The notes beneath the pieces were generated by a model that saw only the letters and a program-made list of their open reading frames with translations, had not been told where the DNA came from and ran no database searches. From positions 1 through 12,965 of the forward strand of contig QFOV01000081.1 of NCBI GenBank assembly GCA_003248565.1: 12,965 nucleotides of DNA, read 5' to 3'. Of this stretch, positions 7,760-12,965 are shown one piece after another. The stretch is from Stenotrophomonas sp. GTDB taxonomy: Bacteria; Pseudomonadota; Gammaproteobacteria; Xanthomonadales; Xanthomonadaceae. The translations under genes and the position numbers were made by a program. Position 1 is the first letter of the stretch; every line of letters begins with the position of its first letter.

Positions 7760-8763
7760 GCGACACTGCCAAGCCATCGCCGCGAAAACTGCGCATCGCG
7801 ACCCTGCATATCCTGCTGCTGGCGTTCGCAGGGCTCCCGTTCTTCGCGTGGGCACAAAGCTGCCAGGTGATCCGCAGCCCGAACATCGACTTCGGCGAAA
7901 TCCGCGGCACGGCCACTACCGACACAGCGGCCACTGTCGTCGTCAGCTGCCAGGGCCTGGCGCCGTTCGGCAACCAGATCACCGCCTGCATCTTCCCCGG
8001 CGAAGGCGTTCCCGGCGGCGTGGCACCACGCCGTATGACAAATGACGCAGGCGCCCTGATGAACTACGACCTCTATGCGAACCCGGCGCAGACACAGCTG
8101 CTCGGCGCTTTGGGCGGCAGCCAGCCCGTCTATGCGATCTCGATCCAGGCAGGCGCCCTGGGCCCGCAACAGATCCCGTTCAACATCTATGCCCGCGTTC
8201 CGGGAGGCCAGACGGTGCCAGCAGCCTACCGATACCAGGGCAACCCAGGCACCTCCATCCTCCGTTACAGCTATGGCCCACCACTACTCGCGCCACCAAC
8301 CGCAGAGAACTGCCGCGATGGCACCTTTCCCTTGTTGGGTGGTGCTGGTCAATCGCAGTTCCTTTTTGGCACGGTCAGCGCGCAAGTGCCCAGCGCCTGC
8401 CTGATCACCATCGCCACCGACCTGGACTTCGGCAGCGCCAGCCGCCTCGACGCCCCCCACGACCAGAGCTCGCTGATCCGCATACGCTGCGCCACCGGCA
8501 CGGTATGGACCATGACCCTGAGCAACGGCAACAACCCTGCCAATGGGCAGCGCAGGATGGCTTCAAATGGCAACTTCCTCCCCTACGAGCTCTACCTCGA
8601 CCCGGCGCTGCTCATCCCCTGGGGCGACTCGGAGGCGACCGGCGCCAGTGATGTGGGTGAAAACGAAGATGTGGCCTTCCCCGTCTATGGCAGGGTGTTC
8701 CCACAGCCGGCCCCCATTCCAGGCAGCTACAGCGACACGATCACGGTCACGCTTACCTATTAG
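7756..8763 (+). CDS. Two-domain spore coat U protein, probable pilus tip subunit (CsuE-like)
   Basis: A secreted protein of 335 residues carrying two SCPU domains in tandem, the arrangement of CsuE, the tip adhesin of Csu pili. The signal peptide covers about 1-33 (LHILLLAFAGLPFFAWA). Domain 1 runs from about 34 to 175, with IDFGEI at 44-49, MNYDLYANP at 102-110 and FNIYARVPG at 142-150. After a Pro-rich link, domain 2 runs from about 200 to 335, with LDFGSAS at 223-229, LPYELYLDPA at 275-284 and VYGRV at 310-314, ending GSYSDTITVTLTY like the pilin of this operon. Cys36/65/78 lie in domain 1, Cys186 near the link, and Cys215/245 in domain 2. The start overlaps the usher stop (ATGA). Being last in the operon, and lacking a spare donor strand in the usual sense, it fits a tip role; the bound target cannot be read from the sequence. 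Confidence 0.88.
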   Translation: MSDTAKPSPRKLRIATLHILLLAFAGLPFFAWAQSCQVIRSPNIDFGEIRGTATTDTAATVVVSCQGLAPFGNQITACIFPGEGVPGGVAPRRMTNDAGALMNYDLYANPAQTQLLGALGGSQPVYAISIQAGALGPQQIPFNIYARVPGGQTVPAAYRYQGNPGTSILRYSYGPPLLAPPTAENCRDGTFPLLGGAGQSQFLFGTVSAQVPSACLITIATDLDFGSASRLDAPHDQSSLIRIRCATGTVWTMTLSNGNNPANGQRRMASNGNFLPYELYLDPALLIPWGDSEATGASDVGENEDVAFPVYGRVFPQPAPIPGSYSDTITVTLTY

Positions 8764-8783
8764 GCCGCCCCCCTTTAGGCCGC
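8761..8783. repeat. Short direct repeat after the tip gene
   Basis: TAGGCCGC occurs at 8761-8768, where it includes the stop codon of the tip gene, and again at 8776-8783, with seven bases between. There is no stem followed by a T-run here, so no intrinsic terminator of the pilus operon is apparent. The repeat may be chance in GC-rich DNA. Confidence 0.5.
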
Positions 8784-8805
8784 TGCCCCTCGCTGATCCG
8801 GCAAA

Positions 8806-8834
8806 TTGCGCGCAGCCCAGCCAGGGGCTATACT
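8806..8834 (+). promoter_or_regulatory. Promoter of rpsB-tsf
   Basis: A -35 hexamer TTGCGC (8806-8811) and a -10 hexamer TATACT (8829-8834) are separated by exactly 17 bases. This is the best sigma-70-type promoter in the window. Transcription would begin near 8841, giving a leader of about 235 bases before rpsB. It lies only 43 bases after the pilus operon. Confidence 0.82.
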
Positions 8835-8840
8835 TCGCCG

Positions 8841-9076
8841 GCTTTTTCGGGCGCATGCCCGTTGGAGCGCGCTGACACCGGGCGTCAACCGGTGAATCCT
8901 CACCTGTCGCCCCCATCCGTGCCGGGGTGCCCTGTTCGTCAGGGTTCGGCCACGGAGGCGCCAGGGAAGCCCAACCCCGGAACTGTTTGCGCGCTCGACA
9001 TGAAAGCCGCGCATCGCAGCACGACCCCAACAAACCGGGCGCGCGCGGTGTCAGTTCCACCATCAGGAGTTTTGCA
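8841..9076 (+). promoter_or_regulatory. Structured 5' leader of rpsB, candidate S2 autoregulatory region
   Basis: This non-coding leader is long for a ribosomal protein gene. Visible stems: CGGGC/GCCCG around a four-base loop at about 8849-8862; a nested hairpin with outer arms GGGCG (8880-8884) and CGCCC (8908-8912) and inner arms GGTGA (8891-8895) and TCACC (8900-8904); and a competing CCCC/GGGG pairing at 8911-8914 and 8924-8927. In E. coli, S2 represses its own operon through the rpsB leader, so a similar function is plausible here, though I did not match the E. coli fold. The ribosome site AGGAG is at 9065-9069. A six-codon frame (8855-8875) inside the leader has no ribosome site and is not called. 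Confidence 0.6.
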
Positions 9077-9886
9077 ATGCCCCAGATCACCATGCGTCAG
9101 ATGTTGGAAGCCGGCGTCCACTTCGGCCACCAGACCCGTTACTGGAACCCGAAGATGGGCCAGTACATCTTTGGCGCCCGCGGCAAGATCCACATCATCA
9201 ACCTGGAAAAGACCGTCCCGCTGTTCAACGATGCGATGAACTTCATCTCCTCGGTTGCCCAGAAGCGCGGCACCATCCTGTTCCTGGGCACCAAGCGCAG
9301 CGCACGCGAATCCATCAAGGAAGAAGCAGAGCGTTGCGGCATGCCGTTCATGAACCAGCGCTGGCTGGGCGGCACCCTGACCAACTTCGCCACCGTGAAG
9401 AAGTCGGTTGCCCGCCTGAAGGAACTGGAAGCCGGTGAAACCGACGGCAGCTTCGACAAGCTGGTCAAGCACGAAGTGCTGGGCCTGCGCCGTGAGCGCG
9501 ACAAGCTGGAAGCCTCGCTGGGCGGCATCAAGGAAATGAACCGCCTGCCCGACGCCATCTTCGTCATCGACATCGGTCACGAAGACATCGCCATCAAGGA
9601 AGCCAAGAAGCTCGGCATTCCGGTGATCGCCGTGGTTGACACCAACTACAACCCGGAACTGGTTGATTACGCCATCCCGGGCAACGACGACGCCATCCGT
9701 GCCGTGCAGCTGTACGCTCGCGCCGCCGCTGACGCCGTGCTGGAAGGCAAGGCTGCTGCTCCGAACGCCGCCACCGTGCGCGAAGAAGAGTTCAGTGAAG
9801 CCGCTGCTGGCGAAGAAGCCAAGCCGGCCCGCCGCGCTCCGGCCAAGAAGGCTGGTGCCAAGAAGGGCGACGAGGCTTCGGCCTGA
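9077..9886 (+). CDS. rpsB: 30S ribosomal protein S2
   Basis: S2 is a component of the small ribosomal subunit, needed together with S1 for translation initiation. The protein has 269 residues against 241 in E. coli. Core motifs are clear: MRQMLEAGVHFGHQTRYWNPKM at 6-27 in part, IFGARGKIHIINLEKT at 31-46, FLGTKR at 69-74, RWLGGTLTNF at 95-104, LPDAIFVIDI at 157-166 and PVIAVVDTNYNPELVDYAIPGNDDA from 182. The extra length is a C-terminal tail from about 226, first acidic (REEEFSE) and then basic (PARRAPAKKAGAKKG). The ATG at 9077 has AGGAG seven bases upstream; an open frame reaching back to 8927 is leader sequence. It is followed by tsf after a 132-base spacer, as in E. coli. Confidence 0.99.
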   Translation: MPQITMRQMLEAGVHFGHQTRYWNPKMGQYIFGARGKIHIINLEKTVPLFNDAMNFISSVAQKRGTILFLGTKRSARESIKEEAERCGMPFMNQRWLGGTLTNFATVKKSVARLKELEAGETDGSFDKLVKHEVLGLRRERDKLEASLGGIKEMNRLPDAIFVIDIGHEDIAIKEAKKLGIPVIAVVDTNYNPELVDYAIPGNDDAIRAVQLYARAAADAVLEGKAAAPNAATVREEEFSEAAAGEEAKPARRAPAKKAGAKKGDEASA

Positions 9887-9894
9887 TCCCCCTG

Positions 9895-9917
9895 GCGGGT
9901 GCAGCTACTGCACCCGC
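9895..9917 (+). other. Hairpin 1 in the rpsB-tsf spacer
   Basis: GCGGGTGCAG (9895-9904) pairs perfectly with CTGCACCCGC (9908-9917) across the loop CTA: ten base pairs, starting eight bases after the rpsB stop. It is followed by TCCCC rather than a T-run, so it is unlikely to be a strong intrinsic terminator. A role in transcript stability or processing between rpsB and tsf is inferred from its position. Confidence 0.75.
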
Positions 9918-9928
9918 TCCCCTGTGCT

Positions 9929-9943
9929 GGCGCCCGAGGCGCC
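9929..9943 (+). other. Hairpin 2 in the rpsB-tsf spacer
   Basis: GGCGCC at 9929-9934 and again at 9938-9943 can pair across the loop CGA, a short but GC-only stem. It lies between the larger hairpins 1 and 3. Confidence 0.5.
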
Positions 9944-9969
9944 GATCGCTGACAGGGCTGCGTAACAAC

Positions 9970-9993
9970 GGCCGGCCATCATGGCCGGCCTAC
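9970..9993 (-). repeat. REP-like palindrome with GTAG head (hairpin 3 of the rpsB-tsf spacer)
   Basis: GGCCGGCCA (9970-9978) and TGGCCGGCC (9982-9990) form a perfect nine-pair stem with loop TCA. Read on the minus strand it begins with GTAG (9993-9990) running straight into the stem, the head-plus-palindrome layout of the GTAG-type REP elements spread through Stenotrophomonas genomes. On the plus strand it is followed by TACCCCTTTCTATT, a weak pyrimidine/T tract, so it could also act as a partial terminator lowering tsf transcription relative to rpsB. Without the genome the repeat status cannot be confirmed. Confidence 0.55.
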
Positions 9994-10018
9994 CCCTTTC
10001 TATTGATGAGGTAATTCC

Positions 10019-10897
10019 ATGGAAATCACTGCTTCCCTGGTCAAGGAACTGCGCGAGCGCACCGGCGCCGGCATGATGGAGTGCAAGAAGGCTCTGTCCG
10101 AGACCAACGGCGACATCGACGCAGCGGCGGAAGCCCTGCGCAAGTCCGGCGCTGCCAAGGCCGACAAGAAGGCCGACCGCGTCACCGCTGAAGGCCGCGT
10201 GGGCGTCGCCAGCAACGGCGGCAACGCCGTCCTGGTCGAAGTGAACTCGGAAACCGACTTCGTTGCCAACGACGTCAACTTCAAGGCATTCGTCGATGCC
10301 GTTGCCGCTGCCGCCCTGGCATCCGGCGCCGCCGACGTTGAAGCCCTGAAGTCGGTCAAGCTGGCCAGCGGCGAAACCGTCGAAGAGACCCGCGCCATCG
10401 CGATCCAGAAGCTGGGTGAAAACATCCAGATCCGTCGCCTGGTCAAGATCAGCGGCGACAACACCGTCGGCACCTACGTGCACAGCAACGGCAAGATCGG
10501 CGTGCTGGTCGAGCTGGCCGGCGGCAACGCCGAGCTGGCTTCGGGCCTGGCAATGCACGTGGCCGCGATGAATCCGCCGCACAACAAGGCAGCCGACGTT
10601 CCGGCCGACTTCGTTGCAAAGGAAAAGGAAATCGAGCTGGCCAAGATGACCGACAAGGACAAGGCCAAGCCGGCTGACATCCTGGAAAAGATCATCAGCG
10701 GCAAGATCAACAAGATCATCAGCGAAGTGACCCTGTACGGCCAGAGCTATGTGCTGGACAGCGACAAGACCGTCGAGCAGGCCGTCAAGGCCGCTGGCGG
10801 CGACGTCGTCGGCTTCCAGCGCCTGGCTGTCGGCGAAGGCATCGAGAAGGTGGTGGAAGACTACGCCGCCGAAGTTGCCAAGGCGATGCAGGTCTAA
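10019..10897 (+). CDS. tsf: Translation elongation factor Ts
   Basis: EF-Ts is the guanine nucleotide exchange factor that releases GDP from EF-Tu so it can reload GTP and aminoacyl-tRNA. The protein has 292 residues against 283 in E. coli. The N-terminal domain starts MEITASLVKELRERTGAGMMECKKAL (split around 1-26), and the exchange motif TDFVAND at 79-85 contains Asp80 and Phe81, which in E. coli insert near the EF-Tu nucleotide site. The coiled-coil and C-terminal parts are intact (KEIELAKMTDKDKAKP around 202-219, VTLYGQSYVLD near 236-246). GAGG at 10008-10011 lies seven bases before the ATG. It is the second gene of the rpsB operon and ends before a strong terminator. Confidence 0.99.
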   Translation: MEITASLVKELRERTGAGMMECKKALSETNGDIDAAAEALRKSGAAKADKKADRVTAEGRVGVASNGGNAVLVEVNSETDFVANDVNFKAFVDAVAAAALASGAADVEALKSVKLASGETVEETRAIAIQKLGENIQIRRLVKISGDNTVGTYVHSNGKIGVLVELAGGNAELASGLAMHVAAMNPPHNKAADVPADFVAKEKEIELAKMTDKDKAKPADILEKIISGKINKIISEVTLYGQSYVLDSDKTVEQAVKAAGGDVVGFQRLAVGEGIEKVVEDYAAEVAKAMQV

Positions 10898-10919
10898 GCA
10901 CCCGCCGTCTGCAGCACCT

Positions 10920-10951
10920 GAAAAAGCCGCGGTTTTCCGCGGCTTTTTCTT
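10920..10951 (+). terminator. Intrinsic terminator of the rpsB-tsf operon
   Basis: AAAAAGCCGCGG (10921-10932) and CCGCGGCTTTTT (10937-10948) form a perfect 12-pair stem with loop TTTT, and the descending arm runs into TTTTTCTTT. It begins 23 bases after the tsf stop. The A-run on the ascending side makes it potentially active in both directions. Confidence 0.93.
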
Positions 10952-11023
10952 TGCCGCAAGCCGCCCACAACGGCACACGCCCGGCACTGGGTTGCAATCC
11001 CCGTCTTTGCTTAAGGCATCCTG

Positions 11024-11029
11024 TATGCT
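11024..11029 (+). promoter_or_regulatory. Candidate -10 element of the HDOD-GGDEF gene
   Basis: TATGCT matches the -10 consensus at four of six positions, after the tsf terminator. No good -35 lies 16-18 bases upstream (CCGTCT at 11001-11006); TTGCTT at 11007-11012 is too close. Initiation near 11036 would give a leader of about 20 bases that lacks a ribosome site. The gene must have its own promoter if the terminator is efficient. Confidence 0.35.
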
Positions 11030-11056
11030 TGCAGTACTGCCGACTGCTTCTTTGAC

Positions 11057-12562
11057 ATGTCCCCCGAGCTCACCGCAGCCCTGTCCCTCTGCCGCAACCT
11101 GCCCTCGCCACCGGCCATCGCTGTCCGTTTGATCGAGCTTGCGCAGGATCCGGAAACCGACATCGCCAGCGCCGCCGACGTGATAGCACTGGATATGGGC
11201 TTGAGCGCACGCATGATGCGCATCGCCAATTCGCCGCTGTACGCCAGTCGCCGCCGCATTGAAAACCTGGGCCAGGCATTGACCATGCTGGGCCTCAACG
11301 CCACCTTGCAGCTGGCGCTGGGCTTCAGCCTGTCACGCGCACTGCGCGAGGACGAAGATCACGCCCAGCTGCTGCAGGCGGTCTGGCGACGCAGCATCCT
11401 CAGCGCCCTGGCCGCCCGCTACCTCGGACTGGCCCGCAACGTGCGCCGCGTCGAAGAACTGATGCTGGCCGGCCTGCTGCAGGACATCGGCATCCTCGCC
11501 CTGTTGCAGCTGCGCGGCGACAACTACCCCAGCCTGCTTGCCGGTGCCAGCAGCAATGAGGAACTGCTCGCCCACGAACGCACCATATTCGAGTGCAGCC
11601 ACGCCGACGTCGGTGCCGAGCTGTGCGAGCAATGGGGCCTGCCGCCCTACCTGGTCGACGCCATCAGGCACAGCGAAGCGCCTGCCGAACCAACCGACCT
11701 GTTCGGCCGCTGCGTTGCCCTGTCAGGCAGCATTGCGGAGATCTGGCTGAGCAAGGACACCGACCAGGCCCGCGACACCGCCCTGCGCCTGGTGCATGCA
11801 CAGCTGGAAATGGACAGCAGCCAGTTCGAACTGGTGCTGCAACAGGTCAGCCAGATGCTGCCGGAGATCAGCGCATTGTTCGACGTGCCGGTACCGTCAC
11901 CCGCGCGCATCACCTACCTGCTCGATCACGCCGCCGAATTGATGGCCCTGCGCAACCTGCGCGAGCTGCAGGACGCTGGCGCCGCCAAGCGACGCGCCGA
12001 TGATTTCGAGCAGCAGGCACGCCGCCTGACCGAACAGGCGCACCTGGACGCACTCACCGGCCTGTTGAACCGGCGCCAGCTGGAAGTGGTGCTGGCACAG
12101 GAATTCGACCGCGCCGGCCGCGCCGATCGACCACTGTCGGTAGCCTTCATCGACCTGGACGACTTCAAGAAGATCAACGACCAGCACGGCCACCTGGTCG
12201 GCGACCAGGTCTTGCAGGCGTTCGCCAGCCAGCTGCAGGGCCAGCTGCGCGGCAGCGATACCGTTGCCCGCTTCGGCGGCGAGGAGTTCGTCGTGCTGTT
12301 CCCCGGCACCAACGAGCAGACCGCGCTGGAAGTGATACGCCGCGTGCTTGGCGCCATCACCCAGACCCCGATCGTCACCGTGGCCGACATGCCACTGCAT
12401 GTCACCTTCTCGGCCGGCGTCGCCACCCATGGTGCATATGAGCGATTCACCGACATGCGCGACCTGCTCAAGGCCGCCGATGACGTGCTGTATCGCTCCA
12501 AGAACCTTGGCCGCAACCGGGTCATCGCCCGCGCACCGGATCCCCACCCCACCGCCTGCTGA
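11057..12562 (+). CDS. HDOD-GGDEF protein, probable diguanylate cyclase
   Basis: A predicted soluble signalling protein of 501 residues with no signal peptide or membrane segment. Residues from about 8 to 215 form an HDOD domain, a catalytically dead relative of HD phosphohydrolases used for regulation: DVIALDMGLSARMMRIANSP at 41-60, then the GLLQDIGILAL stretch at 139-149, where Gln replaces the His of the usual HDIG-like signature. A helical linker at about 295-338 (Glu/Arg/Gln-rich, likely coiled coil) leads to a GGDEF domain at about 339-493. There DALTGLLNRR, FIDLDDFKKIND (metal-binding Asp366), the active-site GGEEF at 407-411 and an inhibitory RxxD site (Arg398, Asp401) exactly five residues upstream are all intact. 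It should therefore make c-di-GMP and be product-inhibited. The ATG at 11057 lacks a clear ribosome site. It sits between tsf and pyrH, which are adjacent in E. coli. The signal sensed is unknown. Confidence 0.92.
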   Translation: MSPELTAALSLCRNLPSPPAIAVRLIELAQDPETDIASAADVIALDMGLSARMMRIANSPLYASRRRIENLGQALTMLGLNATLQLALGFSLSRALREDEDHAQLLQAVWRRSILSALAARYLGLARNVRRVEELMLAGLLQDIGILALLQLRGDNYPSLLAGASSNEELLAHERTIFECSHADVGAELCEQWGLPPYLVDAIRHSEAPAEPTDLFGRCVALSGSIAEIWLSKDTDQARDTALRLVHAQLEMDSSQFELVLQQVSQMLPEISALFDVPVPSPARITYLLDHAAELMALRNLRELQDAGAAKRRADDFEQQARRLTEQAHLDALTGLLNRRQLEVVLAQEFDRAGRADRPLSVAFIDLDDFKKINDQHGHLVGDQVLQAFASQLQGQLRGSDTVARFGGEEFVVLFPGTNEQTALEVIRRVLGAITQTPIVTVADMPLHVTFSAGVATHGAYERFTDMRDLLKAADDVLYRSKNLGRNRVIARAPDPHPTAC

Positions 12563-12635
12563 ACCAGATTCCGATTGACCCGGGTTTTGTCGCTGCATTG
12601 CAACAATAGATGTCACCTGAAACTGCGGCATCCGT

Positions 12636-12641
12636 TAGAAT
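12636..12641 (+). promoter_or_regulatory. Candidate -10 element of pyrH
   Basis: TAGAAT (within TTAGAATCC) matches five of six positions of the -10 consensus and would give a start near 12648 and a leader of about 25 bases. The hexamer 17 bases upstream, TCACCT, is a weak -35. No intrinsic terminator is seen after the upstream GGDEF gene, so readthrough may also feed pyrH. Confidence 0.45.
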
Positions 12642-12672
12642 CCCCCGCGTTTTCCAGCCATCTGAGGTCACC

Positions 12673-12965
12673 ATGTCCAAGCTCGCCTACCGCCGCATCC
12701 TGTTGAAACTTTCCGGGGAGGCGCTGATGGGGGACGAGGACTACGGCATCGACCCCAAGGTCATCAACCGCCTTGCCCACGAAGTCATCGAGGCCCAGAA
12801 CGCCGGCGTGGAAATCGCACTGGTGGTTGGCGGCGGCAACATCTTCCGCGGTGCCGGCCTGGCTGCAGGCGGCATGGACCGCGTCACCGGCGACCACATG
12901 GGCATGCTGGCGACCGTCATCAACGCACTCGCCATGCAGGACGCGCTTGAAAAAGCCGGTGGCAA
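12673..12965 (+). CDS. pyrH: UMP kinase (N-terminal part)
   Basis: The first 97 codons are present; the gene continues past the right edge. PyrH phosphorylates UMP to UDP with ATP in pyrimidine nucleotide synthesis, and bacterial forms are hexameric and allosterically activated by GTP. Visible family motifs are RRILLKLSGEALMG at 7-20 (phosphate binding), VVGGGNIFRG at 51-60 (glycine-rich UMP/ATP loop) and GDHMGMLATVINALAMQD at 73-90. GAGGT at 12664-12668 precedes the ATG by four bases. In many proteobacteria pyrH follows tsf directly; here the cyclase gene lies between them. Confidence 0.98.
   Translation, partial: MSKLAYRRILLKLSGEALMGDEDYGIDPKVINRLAHEVIEAQNAGVEIALVVGGGNIFRGAGLAAGGMDRVTGDHMGMLATVINALAMQDALEKAGG

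Noticed and set aside
6863..8169. Minus-strand open frames opposite the usher and tip genes
   Set aside because: The plus-strand genes have clear signal peptides, domains and overlaps; the opposite frames have no supporting features.
8855..8875. Six-codon frame (MPVGAR) in the rpsB leader as a regulatory leader peptide
   Set aside because: No ribosome site precedes it, it has no run of regulatory codons, and its ATG lies inside a hairpin loop.
9000..9239. Frame starting at an ATG in the rpsB leader and running into rpsB in another frame
   Set aside because: It overlaps certain rpsB coding sequence, lacks a ribosome site and has no recognisable product.
1..12965. CRISPR arrays, tRNA or rRNA genes, insertion sequences, integrases, toxin-antitoxin or phage defence genes
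   Set aside because: Reading both strands gave no regularly spaced repeats, no tRNA-like cloverleaf and no transposase, integrase or defence-type protein.

Overview
The window is GC-rich and reads as a chromosomal segment of a gammaproteobacterium of the Xanthomonadaceae/Lysobacteraceae, most likely Stenotrophomonas or a close relative. This rests on the housekeeping gene order (dapD-glnD-map facing rpsB-tsf-GGDEF gene-pyrH), on protein sequences typical of the group, and on a REP-like palindrome with a GTAG head of the kind common in Stenotrophomonas. The genus is inferred from memory of these families; no search was run.

Layout. On the minus strand, read leftwards from 3729, map (methionine aminopeptidase), glnD (PII uridylyltransferase/uridylyl-removing enzyme) and dapD (lysine/peptidoglycan branch, cut by the window edge) form a tightly coupled cluster with 4-base and 1-base start/stop overlaps. 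A gene-free stretch of about 375 bases follows, holding the divergent control region and a perfect 23-base palindrome. On the plus strand (4106-8763) lies a compact four-gene archaic (Csu-like, spore-coat-U) chaperone-usher pilus operon: one major pilin, a periplasmic chaperone, an outer-membrane usher and a two-domain tip subunit. Then come a strong sigma-70-type promoter and a structured leader of about 235 bases, rpsB (ribosomal protein S2), a spacer with three hairpins, tsf (EF-Ts), a clear intrinsic terminator, an HDOD-GGDEF diguanylate cyclase gene, and the start of pyrH (UMP kinase).

How they fit together. Most of the window is core growth machinery: translation (rpsB, tsf), N-terminal methionine removal (map), nitrogen sensing (glnD), diaminopimelate synthesis (dapD) and pyrimidine nucleotide supply (pyrH). 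Two surface/biofilm functions sit among these genes: the pilus operon in the map-rpsB junction, and a probable c-di-GMP synthase between tsf and pyrH. A regulatory link between those two is conjecture.

No wholly new system is visible. The points most worth a second look are the single-pilin pilus operon inserted in the divergent junction, the palindrome in its leader, the histone-H1-like Lys/Ala tail on DapD (echoed by a tail on S2), the altered HDOD motif of the cyclase, the possible leaderless start of map, and the structured non-coding regions around rpsB.
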